50,527 nucleotides of DNA from Nostoc linckia FACHB-104 (GTDB lineage Bacteria; Cyanobacteriota; Cyanobacteriia; Cyanobacteriales; Nostocaceae). This document shows positions 1 to 8,000 of the stretch, one piece after another. Positions within the stretch are counted from its first letter, which is position 1, and each line of letters starts with the position of its first letter. A model generated the notes under the pieces. That model was not told the DNA's origin. It searched no databases and saw nothing but the letters and a program-made list of their open reading frames with translations. The stretch spans positions 1 to 50,527 of the forward strand of contig NZ_JACJQJ010000061.1 in NCBI RefSeq assembly GCF_014696615.1, written 5' to 3'. A program made the translations under genes and the position numbers.

Positions 1-58
1 AACTAAAACGCCCAAGTATTCTTATGTGCTTGGTTTGATTTGAATTGTCACGGGGTAA

Positions 59-349
59 GGCGCAGCCCTACCCGCTCTTTGTGCCAGTTGCGTAAGTCCT
101 GAATTACTTCGTTCTGGTACCTCAATAGGTGCGAATGTCCGAGAAGCACAATCTGCACAATCTAGCAAAGATTTTATCCATAAATTAGAAATAGCTTTGA
201 AAGAAGCAAGAGAAACACAATATTGGTTAGAAATACTAATTGAATCTGAACTAGTAGAACAACCACAATTTCAACCACTCCTCCAAGAAGCAACCGAAAT
301 TGGTAAAATCCTAGTTGCATCGACCAAACGCCTCAAACGCAAATCATAA
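59..349 (+). pseudogene. 5'-truncated four-helix-bundle (S23/IVS-type) protein
   Basis: The frame open from the stop at 56-58 to TAA 347-349 gives the conserved core of the small four-helix-bundle family first known from 23S rRNA intervening sequences: RSGTSIGANVREAQ, then KDFIHKLEIALKEARETQYW. The family is normally about 115-130 residues; here the first helix is replaced by sequence typical of dispersed repeats (around 50-95), and no ATG, GTG or TTG lies in frame before the conserved core. I therefore call it a broken gene. It converges on dndD, and such genes are often found near phosphorothioation genes. Recognition of the core is firm; its loss of function is inferred from the missing start. 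Confidence 0.65.
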
Positions 350-384
350 TTACGAATTACGAATTACGAATTCCAAATTAGGAA
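350..384. repeat. short tandem repeat ATTACGA
   Basis: Three copies of a 7-base unit (attacga) fill the gap between the two convergent genes. The same unit recurs at 41915-41943. Confidence 0.7.
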
Positions 385-2364
385 TTACCAAAAATAGCCC
401 GGTGTGATTGTTGTTTGGCGGGTGGTAGAGTTGTATTTTAAAAGATATTCGTGAGCGATCGCTTCATTTTCTCTCAGTGTTTCAACTTCTTTTTTACCAA
501 TTTCTGTATCCGTAGACAGCAAAATTACTTGGTGGCTAGCGGAAGGAAAATAACGTTCTACTAAGTTACTGCGGTGGGAAGAGTCGAGTCTGCCAAGGGG
601 GGTGTCAATTGCTACTGGTAAGCGGCGACCGGAAACTCTAGCTAATCCCCAGAGAAAGGCGATCGCCAGTAGTTGTTTTTCGCCAGCAGAAAGGCGATGT
701 TTGGGGACGGGTTTACCGTTTAAGTCGTAAAGCGAAAGGCTGAAGGTGTTGGTGTCAATCGCCACGCGATGAACTAAATCAGATTTATGTAACAGATAGC
801 GGAAGCATTCTGTGACTTCAACTTCTAATTTGTTGAGTTTTCTCAGGGTTAATTTCTCGCGGAAAAGTTTGAGGGTTTCTTGAACTCTAACTGCAGATTC
901 AATAATATGTCCTTTGTTTTGAATTTTAAGACTTGTATCTGTGTAGTTTTCTAAGCTTTTTTTGGTATTTTCAATCTCTGTTACTAATTCATCTAAACGA
1001 CGTTTAGCTATTTCCCAACTAGCTTTAGCTTCTGCAACTTGCTGTTGTGCTTGTTGTAATTCATCAACCAGTCTTTGATATTCTTCTGGTGAGGCGGCGG
1101 TTTGAATTTGTCTTTCTAATGTGATAATCTCTTCTTCTTGAGAATTAAGCAGTGTAATTTTATCTTTCGCCTTGGTTTTGGCATATTCCAGATAATGATG
1201 TATAACATTATCCAAATTATGCAGGGTTTCTGTATCAGCTAATAACCAAGGTTCAGCAATAGCGGCGTTATCTAAATCTTGATTTTCTTGGGAGATAAAT
1301 TCTTTAATTTGAGTTACTGCTGCTTGATCGATAGCTAATTTATTGATCAAATTGAGTAACTTTTTATCTCTCTCAATTAATAAATTATGCGCTACTTTCG
1401 CTTGTTGAATGCGAAACTCTTCTTCGCCTTGGGTGTAAGCTTCATTTAATAGAGGTGCAATCAATCCCAGAGGTAAAAATTCGGCAGCTAAATCACACAG
1501 CGATTGGCGGATTTTTTCTGTTTCAGTGATTCTTTCTTGCTTTTGTTTGTCTAATTGGCTGCGTTCCCCCGCAATTTTGCCACCCTCAGAAATAAATTTA
1601 TGCACAGCTTCTTGTTGTCTAGCTTCGGCGGCTGTTAAATTCTCTTGTAGGGATGTAATTGATTGGGATTCTTGATGGTAAGCCTCTTGTAGTTCTCTCA
1701 ACTTGTCTTCAATTTCTTCAATATCCGCCAAATCTTTAGTATCAGCAAGTTCCTTGCGTTTGCGATTGACTAATATATCTAAATCTACTGCTAATCTATC
1801 TGCCAACTCTAATCCTAAAAGTCCGCTAATGGCATCTACTACAATTGGCGGCGGTATTTCCTGTTCTGCAAGTTCTTTAACTTGTTCACCATCAAATAAA
1901 AATAAGTTAGAAATTCCTAAAGGTAGGAGATTTTCAATATATTCATCCCAAATATTTACTAAAGCTGTATCTAACCATTCATGAGAATCTAAAATTCCTA
2001 AATGGTCTTTACCATCTTTGGGATTTTTTTCCCAGGTACGGACAACTCTATATTTTACTGGCTGATCATTTTCGATATGTTCAAAAAGTAATTCAATGCG
2101 CGTTTTTTCCACTGGGTCGGTTTTGCTATTAACGCATTGCGTCAGGAAATCGCTATAACTTAAATTACCACGAGTTGAACATTGGGCGCGATGACCATAA
2201 AGTGCAAGGCGAATTGCATCCATGAGGGTTGTTTTACCGCCACCATTCATTCCACCTAACAGAATAATTGGACGAGAATTATCATGATTTCTTGGGTCAA
2301 GATTGATTACTTGTTTACCAGTGTAGGGGCCAAAGTTCTGTAATACGAGTTCAAGAAATATCAT
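385..2364 (-). CDS. dndD: DNA phosphorothioation ATPase DndD
   Basis: DndD is the SMC/Rad50-like ATPase of the Dnd system, which replaces a non-bridging phosphate oxygen of DNA with sulfur; it works with DndC and DndE. The 659-aa length is normal for the family. Visible features: N-terminal Walker A GGMNGGGKTT (about residues 37-46) followed by DAIRLALYG; the family block LPLGISNLFLFDGEQ near residue 150; long heptad-rich coiled coil (about 200-520); ABC signature LSAGEKQ near 558 and Walker B LPVAIDTPLGRLD near 585. The start MIFLELVLQNFGPY matches the usual DndD beginning. No dndC or dndB lies upstream (the next 500 bases are gene-free), so the usual B-C-D-E order is broken here. Genes further left are outside the window. 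Confidence 0.88.
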   Translation of the reverse strand: MIFLELVLQNFGPYTGKQVINLDPRNHDNSRPIILLGGMNGGGKTTLMDAIRLALYGHRAQCSTRGNLSYSDFLTQCVNSKTDPVEKTRIELLFEHIENDQPVKYRVVRTWEKNPKDGKDHLGILDSHEWLDTALVNIWDEYIENLLPLGISNLFLFDGEQVKELAEQEIPPPIVVDAISGLLGLELADRLAVDLDILVNRKRKELADTKDLADIEEIEDKLRELQEAYHQESQSITSLQENLTAAEARQQEAVHKFISEGGKIAGERSQLDKQKQERITETEKIRQSLCDLAAEFLPLGLIAPLLNEAYTQGEEEFRIQQAKVAHNLLIERDKKLLNLINKLAIDQAAVTQIKEFISQENQDLDNAAIAEPWLLADTETLHNLDNVIHHYLEYAKTKAKDKITLLNSQEEEIITLERQIQTAASPEEYQRLVDELQQAQQQVAEAKASWEIAKRRLDELVTEIENTKKSLENYTDTSLKIQNKGHIIESAVRVQETLKLFREKLTLRKLNKLEVEVTECFRYLLHKSDLVHRVAIDTNTFSLSLYDLNGKPVPKHRLSAGEKQLLAIAFLWGLARVSGRRLPVAIDTPLGRLDSSHRSNLVERYFPSASHQVILLSTDTEIGKKEVETLRENEAIAHEYLLKYNSTTRQTTITPGYFW

Positions 2365-2878
2365 TTATAGAAATTCGTGTAGGATTTGGGAAATTATTGG
2401 TTGAGTTAGGGAATAAGGGAGAAGACAGAAGTATGCATCAATGTAGTTGTTTTTTTGACAAAGGATTTAGGAAGGCTGCATCTTTGTGAATGGGATGAAA
2501 TCAAGGGGGAAAATAATTTTGTTGGCACAAGGAAGCAATTATAAAACAACGGGATGAACATTGAGCATAAAAAATTTTGTAACTCAATTGCAAATTACGA
2601 TTAAACTCGCCTTACCACAGTTAATCTTAATTGATTTGGATTATTCCTACCCAAAAGAGTTGAGCTAGATTAGAATCTCCATCAAAATCTGATTGTTGAG
2701 TTCTGAGTCCTCTCTTTCACCAATTACCCATTCCCCATTACCCATTCCCCAAACAATACGGGAATCTACGCATTGTATTTTTGCCGTTTTTGTGGCATTC
2801 TCCTTTACATATCTATTTAATACAGTAACTTGATAGAATTAGTGTAGTTTATTTGCGGTCTAGAAGAGGAGAATCTAA
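2365..2878. other. gene-free region, 0.5 kb
   Basis: No ORF of substance and no remnant of dndC was found. It holds a heptamer repeat block (2720-2751) and presumably the divergent promoters for dndD and the leader ORF/NIL genes; no clear promoter boxes were identified. Confidence 0.5.
2720..2751. repeat. short tandem heptamer repeats (CCAATTA/CCCATTC type)
   Basis: Imperfect heptamers such as caattac, ccattcc and ccattac in tandem, the STRR type common in heterocystous cyanobacteria. Confidence 0.7.
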
Positions 2879-2995
2879 ATGAGACTCATATCCAGTCTGG
2901 CAAATTTGGGGAAAGTACAGATTTTTGGCTATAAGTGTTTCCTCTGTGTTGCATTCTGCTTTAACTACCCAATAACTATGGGGGGATTGAGCTAA
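2879..2995 (+). CDS. candidate cysteine-containing leader peptide, 38 aa
   Basis: The ATG follows a near-ideal ribosome site AGGAG (2867-2871) by 7 bases. The peptide runs MRLISSLANLGKVQIFG, then YKCFLCVAFCF with three cysteine codons (tgt, tgt, tgc) within eight codons, and ends with TAA at 2993-2995. The stop shares its last base with the ATG of the tandem NIL gene (TAATG), the arrangement expected for translational coupling. The downstream NIL genes and nearby Crp regulator suggest a sulfur link, so a cysteine-sensing leader is my inference. It could alternatively be a small membrane peptide. No homologue is known to me; coding status rests on the ribosome site and the overlap. Confidence 0.5.
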   Translation: MRLISSLANLGKVQIFGYKCFLCVAFCFNYPITMGGLS

Positions 2996-3660
2996 TGTCT
3001 GCAAATAAAATCAGGAAATCCGCACCAATTCACAGTAGAATTTCCGTACCTACACAGTATCAAAGACAGCCTGTTATCTCGCGGCTGGTATCTCGCTATG
3101 GTATAACAGTAAACATTGTAGCTGCCTCATTAGTATCCGGTAGTGAAAGCAATGGCTGGTTTGATTTAGAACTGTTGGGAAATCCTCAGCAAATAACCAA
3201 TAGCCTATCTTACCTGCAAGAATTGGGAGTGGGTTTAGTAGAGTTGGCGATCGCAAACCACATTCAATTTCACCAACAATTCCAGCCGTTCCCAAAAGCA
3301 GTTAACAAACTAACGCGCAAAGAATTAGAAACATTTAAAAATCAGTGGGCTACAGAATGCCAAAAATGGCTTTCTCATGGACAAACTAATAGACTACATA
3401 TACAATTGTGTATCTTAAAAAGCTACTACAAGAAACCAATAATTTCTCAACTAGTCTCTCGTTTTGGATTAACAGTTAATATCACCAGTGCTTTTCTCAA
3501 TCCCGCTGTAGAAGATGACGGATGGTTTGACTTAGATTTGTGGGGCGAAACTAAGCAAATCCATTCTAGCCTGCGTTATTTAAAAAAACTGGGACTACCA
3601 ATTTGGCCTGATTGGTCTGGTACAGTGCAAAACAGAACTCTAGAACCAATAGTTTTTTAA
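2995..3660 (+). CDS. tandem NIL-domain protein
   Basis: A 221-aa soluble protein with two copies of the ferredoxin-like NIL domain, best known from the C-terminus of the methionine ABC ATPase MetN where it acts as a regulatory, ligand-sensing domain. Copy 1 (about 18-82) carries QPVISRLVSRYGITVNIVAAS and GWFDLELLGNPQQI; copy 2 (about 133-203) carries KPIISQLVSRFGLTVNITSA and GWFDLDLWGETKQI. No ATPase or membrane part is present. It is coupled to the 38-aa leader ORF by a TAATG overlap and followed after 19 bases by another NIL gene. Free-standing NIL proteins are common in cyanobacteria; their role is not established, and a link to sulfur or methionine status is inference. Confidence 0.8.
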   Translation: MSANKIRKSAPIHSRISVPTQYQRQPVISRLVSRYGITVNIVAASLVSGSESNGWFDLELLGNPQQITNSLSYLQELGVGLVELAIANHIQFHQQFQPFPKAVNKLTRKELETFKNQWATECQKWLSHGQTNRLHIQLCILKSYYKKPIISQLVSRFGLTVNITSAFLNPAVEDDGWFDLDLWGETKQIHSSLRYLKKLGLPIWPDWSGTVQNRTLEPIVF

Positions 3661-3679
3661 TTTACTAATTTAGTATCTC

Positions 3680-4018
3680 ATGACAACATTCCATCAAATT
3701 CAATTTAAAACAGCAACCAGATTTTCTTCGGTTCCATCTTTCTCTGAAAAAAGCCAAATTACCAAAGTTCGTATGTGCATATATATTCCTAATTCCTATC
3801 TCAAAGAACCAGTAATTTCTCGCTTAATTTCCCATCATGGTTTAGTTGTGAACATCATTAGCGCCATGCTGGGAAGCACAACAGGAGGCGAAGGACGCTT
3901 TGATTTAGAAATTCGCGGAACCTTGTCACAAATTTCTAGCGGTTTAAATTACCTTGAATCTCTAAATCTAAAAATTGTCGGTAAGCCCAATGTAGATGGG
4001 GATAGTTGGAGTTATTGA
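3680..4018 (+). CDS. single NIL-domain protein
   Basis: A 112-aa protein with one NIL domain from about residue 30 onward (CIYIPNSYLKEPVISRLIS, HGLVVNIISAMLG, GRFDLEIRGTLSQI). Nineteen bases separate it from the tandem NIL gene, so the two are almost certainly cotranscribed. The first ~28 residues (TTFHQIQFKTATRF...) are not conserved domain; a start at the internal methionine just before CIYIP would leave only the domain. It ends close to the end of the convergent Crp-family gene. Function unknown; probably a partner or paralogue of the preceding protein. Confidence 0.78.
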   Translation: MTTFHQIQFKTATRFSSVPSFSEKSQITKVRMCIYIPNSYLKEPVISRLISHHGLVVNIISAMLGSTTGGEGRFDLEIRGTLSQISSGLNYLESLNLKIVGKPNVDGDSWSY

Positions 4019-4098
4019 GGTTAGGGACTGGGGATTGGTGACTAGGGATTGGGATATAAGGGAAAACATTACCATTACCAATTACCCATTACCAAACC
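4019..4098. repeat. short tandem heptamer repeats between convergent genes
   Basis: Runs of ggggatt/gactagg and, on the other side, ccattac/caattac heptamers fill the space between the NIL gene and the Crp-family gene. Confidence 0.65.
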
Positions 4099-4099
4099 C

Positions 4100-4687
4100 C
4101 TAAATTTCATAATACCAAATGTCTTCTTGCTTCAATACTATACGATGCAAAGATAGACGGTTAATTAATCCTTCTTGCTCAAATTGTCCTAAAACGCGGG
4201 TGATGGTGACCCGAGTTGAACCTAATATTTCTGCGAGGTCTTCGTGAGTAAGACGCATATCAATTAAACGTCCTTTTTCAACTTCCGAGCCGAACCTTCT
4301 CGACAACCATGCTAATAATTTAATCAGCATCGTATCTACTTTTTTATAGCTACGAATTACCATCAAATCTTGCGCTTGTTGAATGTGAGCTAATAAAATA
4401 TCTGTAGGTTGATGCCATTCTTCTAAAAGTAAAATTTTTGCTTCTACTTTAGTGAGACACTCCATTTGATAGGGGTCTAGCTTAGATAAACTCTTGCCTA
4501 CTATATCCCCTGGGCCCCACAATCCTAAAGCAACTGTAGTACCATCTTCTAAATATGTAAAAGTGCGAACAAAGCCTGTTTCAATTTTCCACAAAACCCC
4601 TGGATGTTCTGGTAAAAATGACCTACGAGTAAAAATCTGCTTAGTATTTTTACTTGGTTGAGTAGTAACAATTTGTGAGAGAGCCAT
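4100..4687 (-). CDS. Crp/Fnr-family transcription regulator
   Basis: A 195-aa DNA-binding regulator. The N-terminal half shows a shortened cyclic-nucleotide-fold beta-roll (GFVRTFTYLEDGTTVALGLWGPGDIVG, about 38-64). The long dimer helix follows (about 105-130), then a winged helix with the Crp helix-turn-helix LTHEDLAEILGSTRVTITRVL (about 146-166). The family is usually 210-230 aa, so the N-terminal strands are reduced and cAMP contacts are not evident; it may sense something else or nothing. It resembles the cyanobacterial CysR/NtcA branch in layout, but I cannot place it firmly. It converges on the NIL genes, making sulfur or nutrient control a reasonable guess only. Confidence 0.82.
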   Translation of the reverse strand: MALSQIVTTQPSKNTKQIFTRRSFLPEHPGVLWKIETGFVRTFTYLEDGTTVALGLWGPGDIVGKSLSKLDPYQMECLTKVEAKILLLEEWHQPTDILLAHIQQAQDLMVIRSYKKVDTMLIKLLAWLSRRFGSEVEKGRLIDMRLTHEDLAEILGSTRVTITRVLGQFEQEGLINRLSLHRIVLKQEDIWYYEI

Positions 4688-5096
4688 TAGTGGATATATT
4701 ACTGTTATTCGATAGATTAACTGTAGTATACATATATCAGGTTCTTTGCGACTAGAGGTATTACACTCATCCAGGTTTTTTGCTGCAATTGAAGGGTTGA
4801 AGAACTAAACCCAAAATTTGCGTTGTTTTGTTGGGTTGCGCTGCGCTTAACCCAACCTACTTTTTGAATTGGAAAAATACGCTTACCTTCACAGGAAATC
4901 GGCGGGACACTCTGATCCGTGGTAGGGTGCGCGCCCACCAATTTTGGGCTTGTGGTGGGACAAGGTAACTCTTTGCTATGCCCTATGCCCTTACGTTTGG
5001 TATAAGATTATGTCGGCTCAATAAGTGGCACAGTTAGCGCATAATTATACTTTCAGCTATCGAATATTTAAGTATATACTGATACGGCTGCGGCTT
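4688..5096. other. gene-free region, 0.4 kb
   Basis: Contains the palindromic repeat at 4830-4856 and the divergent promoters of the Crp-family gene and the DUF2157-like gene. An in-frame GTG at 5025 extends the latter by 24 residues, but that extension looks non-conserved. No other coding signal seen. Confidence 0.5.
4830..4856. repeat. interspersed palindrome (GTTGGGTT arms)
   Basis: Perfect 8-base arms gttgggtt (4830-4837) and aacccaac (4849-4856) around gcgctgcgctt. This is a common cyanobacterial intergenic hairpin. Confidence 0.6.
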
Positions 5097-8000
5097 ATGT
5101 TACCCGATCGCTCGATTAAATTTGAAGTCAGGTTGCCGTCTTCCCATCCTCAGCTACTAGAGGGGCTAGATCTATGGTTGCGTTTGGGTTTGATATCTCA
5201 TGCCAAAGTGAGGCAGATTTGCGAAGAGAATTTGGTTTGTCCGGTGGTGTTACAACCGCAAGTGGCTGTAGCAATTTCCGATCCGGTGCAACCGTTACCT
5301 GTAGATCTGTTACAGACTGCATCTGTAAAATCTAGCAGTCGCACACAACCAGAACCGAAGTCAGCTAAACCTAACTTTGTAACCACAATGTTACAGTCCT
5401 TAGGGGAAGAATTGAGTGTGCGCTGGCTGCTGTTTTTAGGGGTGTTTTTGGTAGTGGTATCCTCTGGGGTACTCGCTGCAAGCCAGTGGGAAAGGTTTCC
5501 TGCTTCTGGACAGTATGGGGTTTTATTGGCTTATACCTTAAGCTTTTGGGGTTTCAGCTTTTGGGCGGCGAAGCAAAATAACCTGAGATTGACTGCACAA
5601 ACATTGCTGCTGGTGACGCTGTTGTTAGTGCCGGTGAACTTTTGGGCAATGGACAGTTTCAATTTGTGGCACAATCCTTTGGACTGGATGACAGTTGCGA
5701 TCGCAGCACCTACGTTAACAGTCATTACGGTTTTACTTTGCAATAATCGCCTATTTTTTACTAACTTACGCACTGATAAATTATTACTGCTCAATATTCT
5801 TGGATTATCGTTCCTACATTGGGGCTGGAAAATCCCCGGCTTTCCTTTAATTGCTGTATATGCAGCAATGGTAGGAACAACTATAATTACTGTTTATTAC
5901 AATCTTCACCGACAGCCTCAATCCTTAGAAACACCGCCAGATGAAAGCAGTAGCCGCATCAGCTTCGGTATTAACTTACCTGCTGCTGTAATTGTTTATG
6001 CCCTATTAATGCTATTAATGCGGGCAATTTTTATTGTCCAGGTAGATGTCACCAAACTCGGTTTAGCCATTGGTATTTGCGGCTGGCTAATGACTTGGCT
6101 AGCCATGAGAGAGGCAGGGGGCAGGGGGCAGGGAGCAGGGGGACAAGGAGACAAGGAGACAAGGGGACAAGGAGACAAGGAGACAAGGAGACAAGGAGAC
6201 AAGGAGACAAGGGGACAAGGAGACAAGGAGACAAGGGGACAAGGAGAAATAAGTAATTCCCCAATCCCCAATCCCCAACCCCACCTCATCTGGCAACAAC
6301 TTGGCAGCGTGCTACTATTCTTGGGTTGGTTGGTGGCAGTGATTAACTATCCTTGGCAAGCAATAGCTGTGAGTGGCTTGAGTTTGCAGTTTGTTGGTAG
6401 TAGATTGCAGAGATATAGCTTACAGGGCGACTTAGCTGCAGTTTTTATTATTGGCTTACAGACAATTTGGCTGGGTTGGCGATTATTACCGCCGACTGTA
6501 CAACAATCAGCGATCGCATTTGGTACGCAACTCACTAATTCTCAAAATGAACCTTGGGCGTTGCTGGGTGTAGTTTACTTTCCCTACCTCCTGTTTATGG
6601 TGGCGCTGACGGAAGGTTTTTATCGTCGCCAAAAGCGGGAATTGGCGCAATTTGGCGATGCGCTGACGCTGATTTTCGGGACTGGTTTAACAACACTGAC
6701 TTTATTTAATCCGGTATTGCGATCGCTCAATTTGCTATTCTCGACGATGACGCTGGCTTTTGTTACCAAGCAACGTTTACAGCGAGAACCAGAAATCCGG
6801 GCTTTTTCTCCCTTGATTTACATGACTCACGTCATGGGAGTATTTACACTTTGCTCAATCATTGATTGGCTGTTACCAACTTTGGGTAGGGAAGTTTGGG
6901 CAACTATTTTATTAGTTGTGATGGTGGCAGAATGGGGATTTAGTCTCGGTGATGGGCGCTGGCGACAAAGTGCATGGCATATTGGATTAGCTCTAGCCTT
7001 TGCCAGTTATGTTTTATTTTGGGCAAATGCGGAATCATCTTGGTATGGCGCTGCTCAAAGTTATCATCATTGGGGAGTTATTTGGCTAGTTACACCGTTA
7101 ACTCTCACAGGAATTGCTAGCCGCACCACTGGAACACGCCGCAGAATTAGTAGTGGCTTGAGTATCTTGGGTTTAGGAATTGCTCAGTTACTCACTTTAC
7201 AACTACCTGGAACGCGCTTAGTTGGGTTGGCTGTGGCTGCGGTTTTGATGTTGGCGAATACCCGCTATTTGCAATATGAAATCTCCGCCGGGATAAATAT
7301 TGGCTTTGGGCTGAGTTTTATCGGTGTGCTGTTGTGGGAAGGTGTACCAGGGCTACCACATCTTAGCCTTGCCGGTTGGTTTTTTGTCGGTGCGATCGCA
7401 ATTTTAGGTTTATGGTTAGGGCGGACTGTTTTACTTCGCCAAAATCAGCCCTTAGCAACCATTTATGCCAATGCTGGGGATAAATGGGCGATCGCTTTAT
7501 CTAGTGTAGAATTGTTTTTACTCACAGTACATTCCCTGACTGTTTATCAACGAATTAATACACCTGGAGTTTTCTATTTAGCAGCCATCACCATCACCTT
7601 AGGAGCCATTACCTATCGCAGTTGGCGGAAACCAACAAACTGGGGATTTTATGGTATTGGTTGGTGTGTGGAATTGTTGATTGCGGAATTACTTGGCTTT
7701 TGGGGACGTTCTATTATTAATATGGCGATCGCCAATATCGCCTTAGGTTTAATCACCCAATTATTAGGGGAATGGTGGCGACGACGCTATCAAGGAGAGA
7801 ATCTCAAAGTTAGCCTGCATATTCTGCCCTTGATATACGCTGCTTTAAGTATACTTTTACGCTTAGATACCTTTGAAGATTGGACAGGCTTGTGTTCTCT
7901 CGGTGTTGCTTTAATTGTGATTGGTGTAGGGCGACGCAGCGAAAACTTCAAACCTCTGCTGTATTTGGGAATTATCGGTGTTTCCATTTCCGCCTATGAA

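Noticed and set aside
4717-4941. 74-aa antisense frame before the DUF2157-like gene
   Set aside because: Covers palindromic repeat DNA and lacks protein-like conservation.
6140-6247. Possible CRISPR array
   Set aside because: The units are 8 bases long without spacers; a simple tandem repeat.
6049-6299. Three overlapping antisense frames rich in Leu/Ser/Pro
   Set aside because: They arise from the octamer repeat, which stays open in several frames; the membrane-protein frame is clearly the real one.
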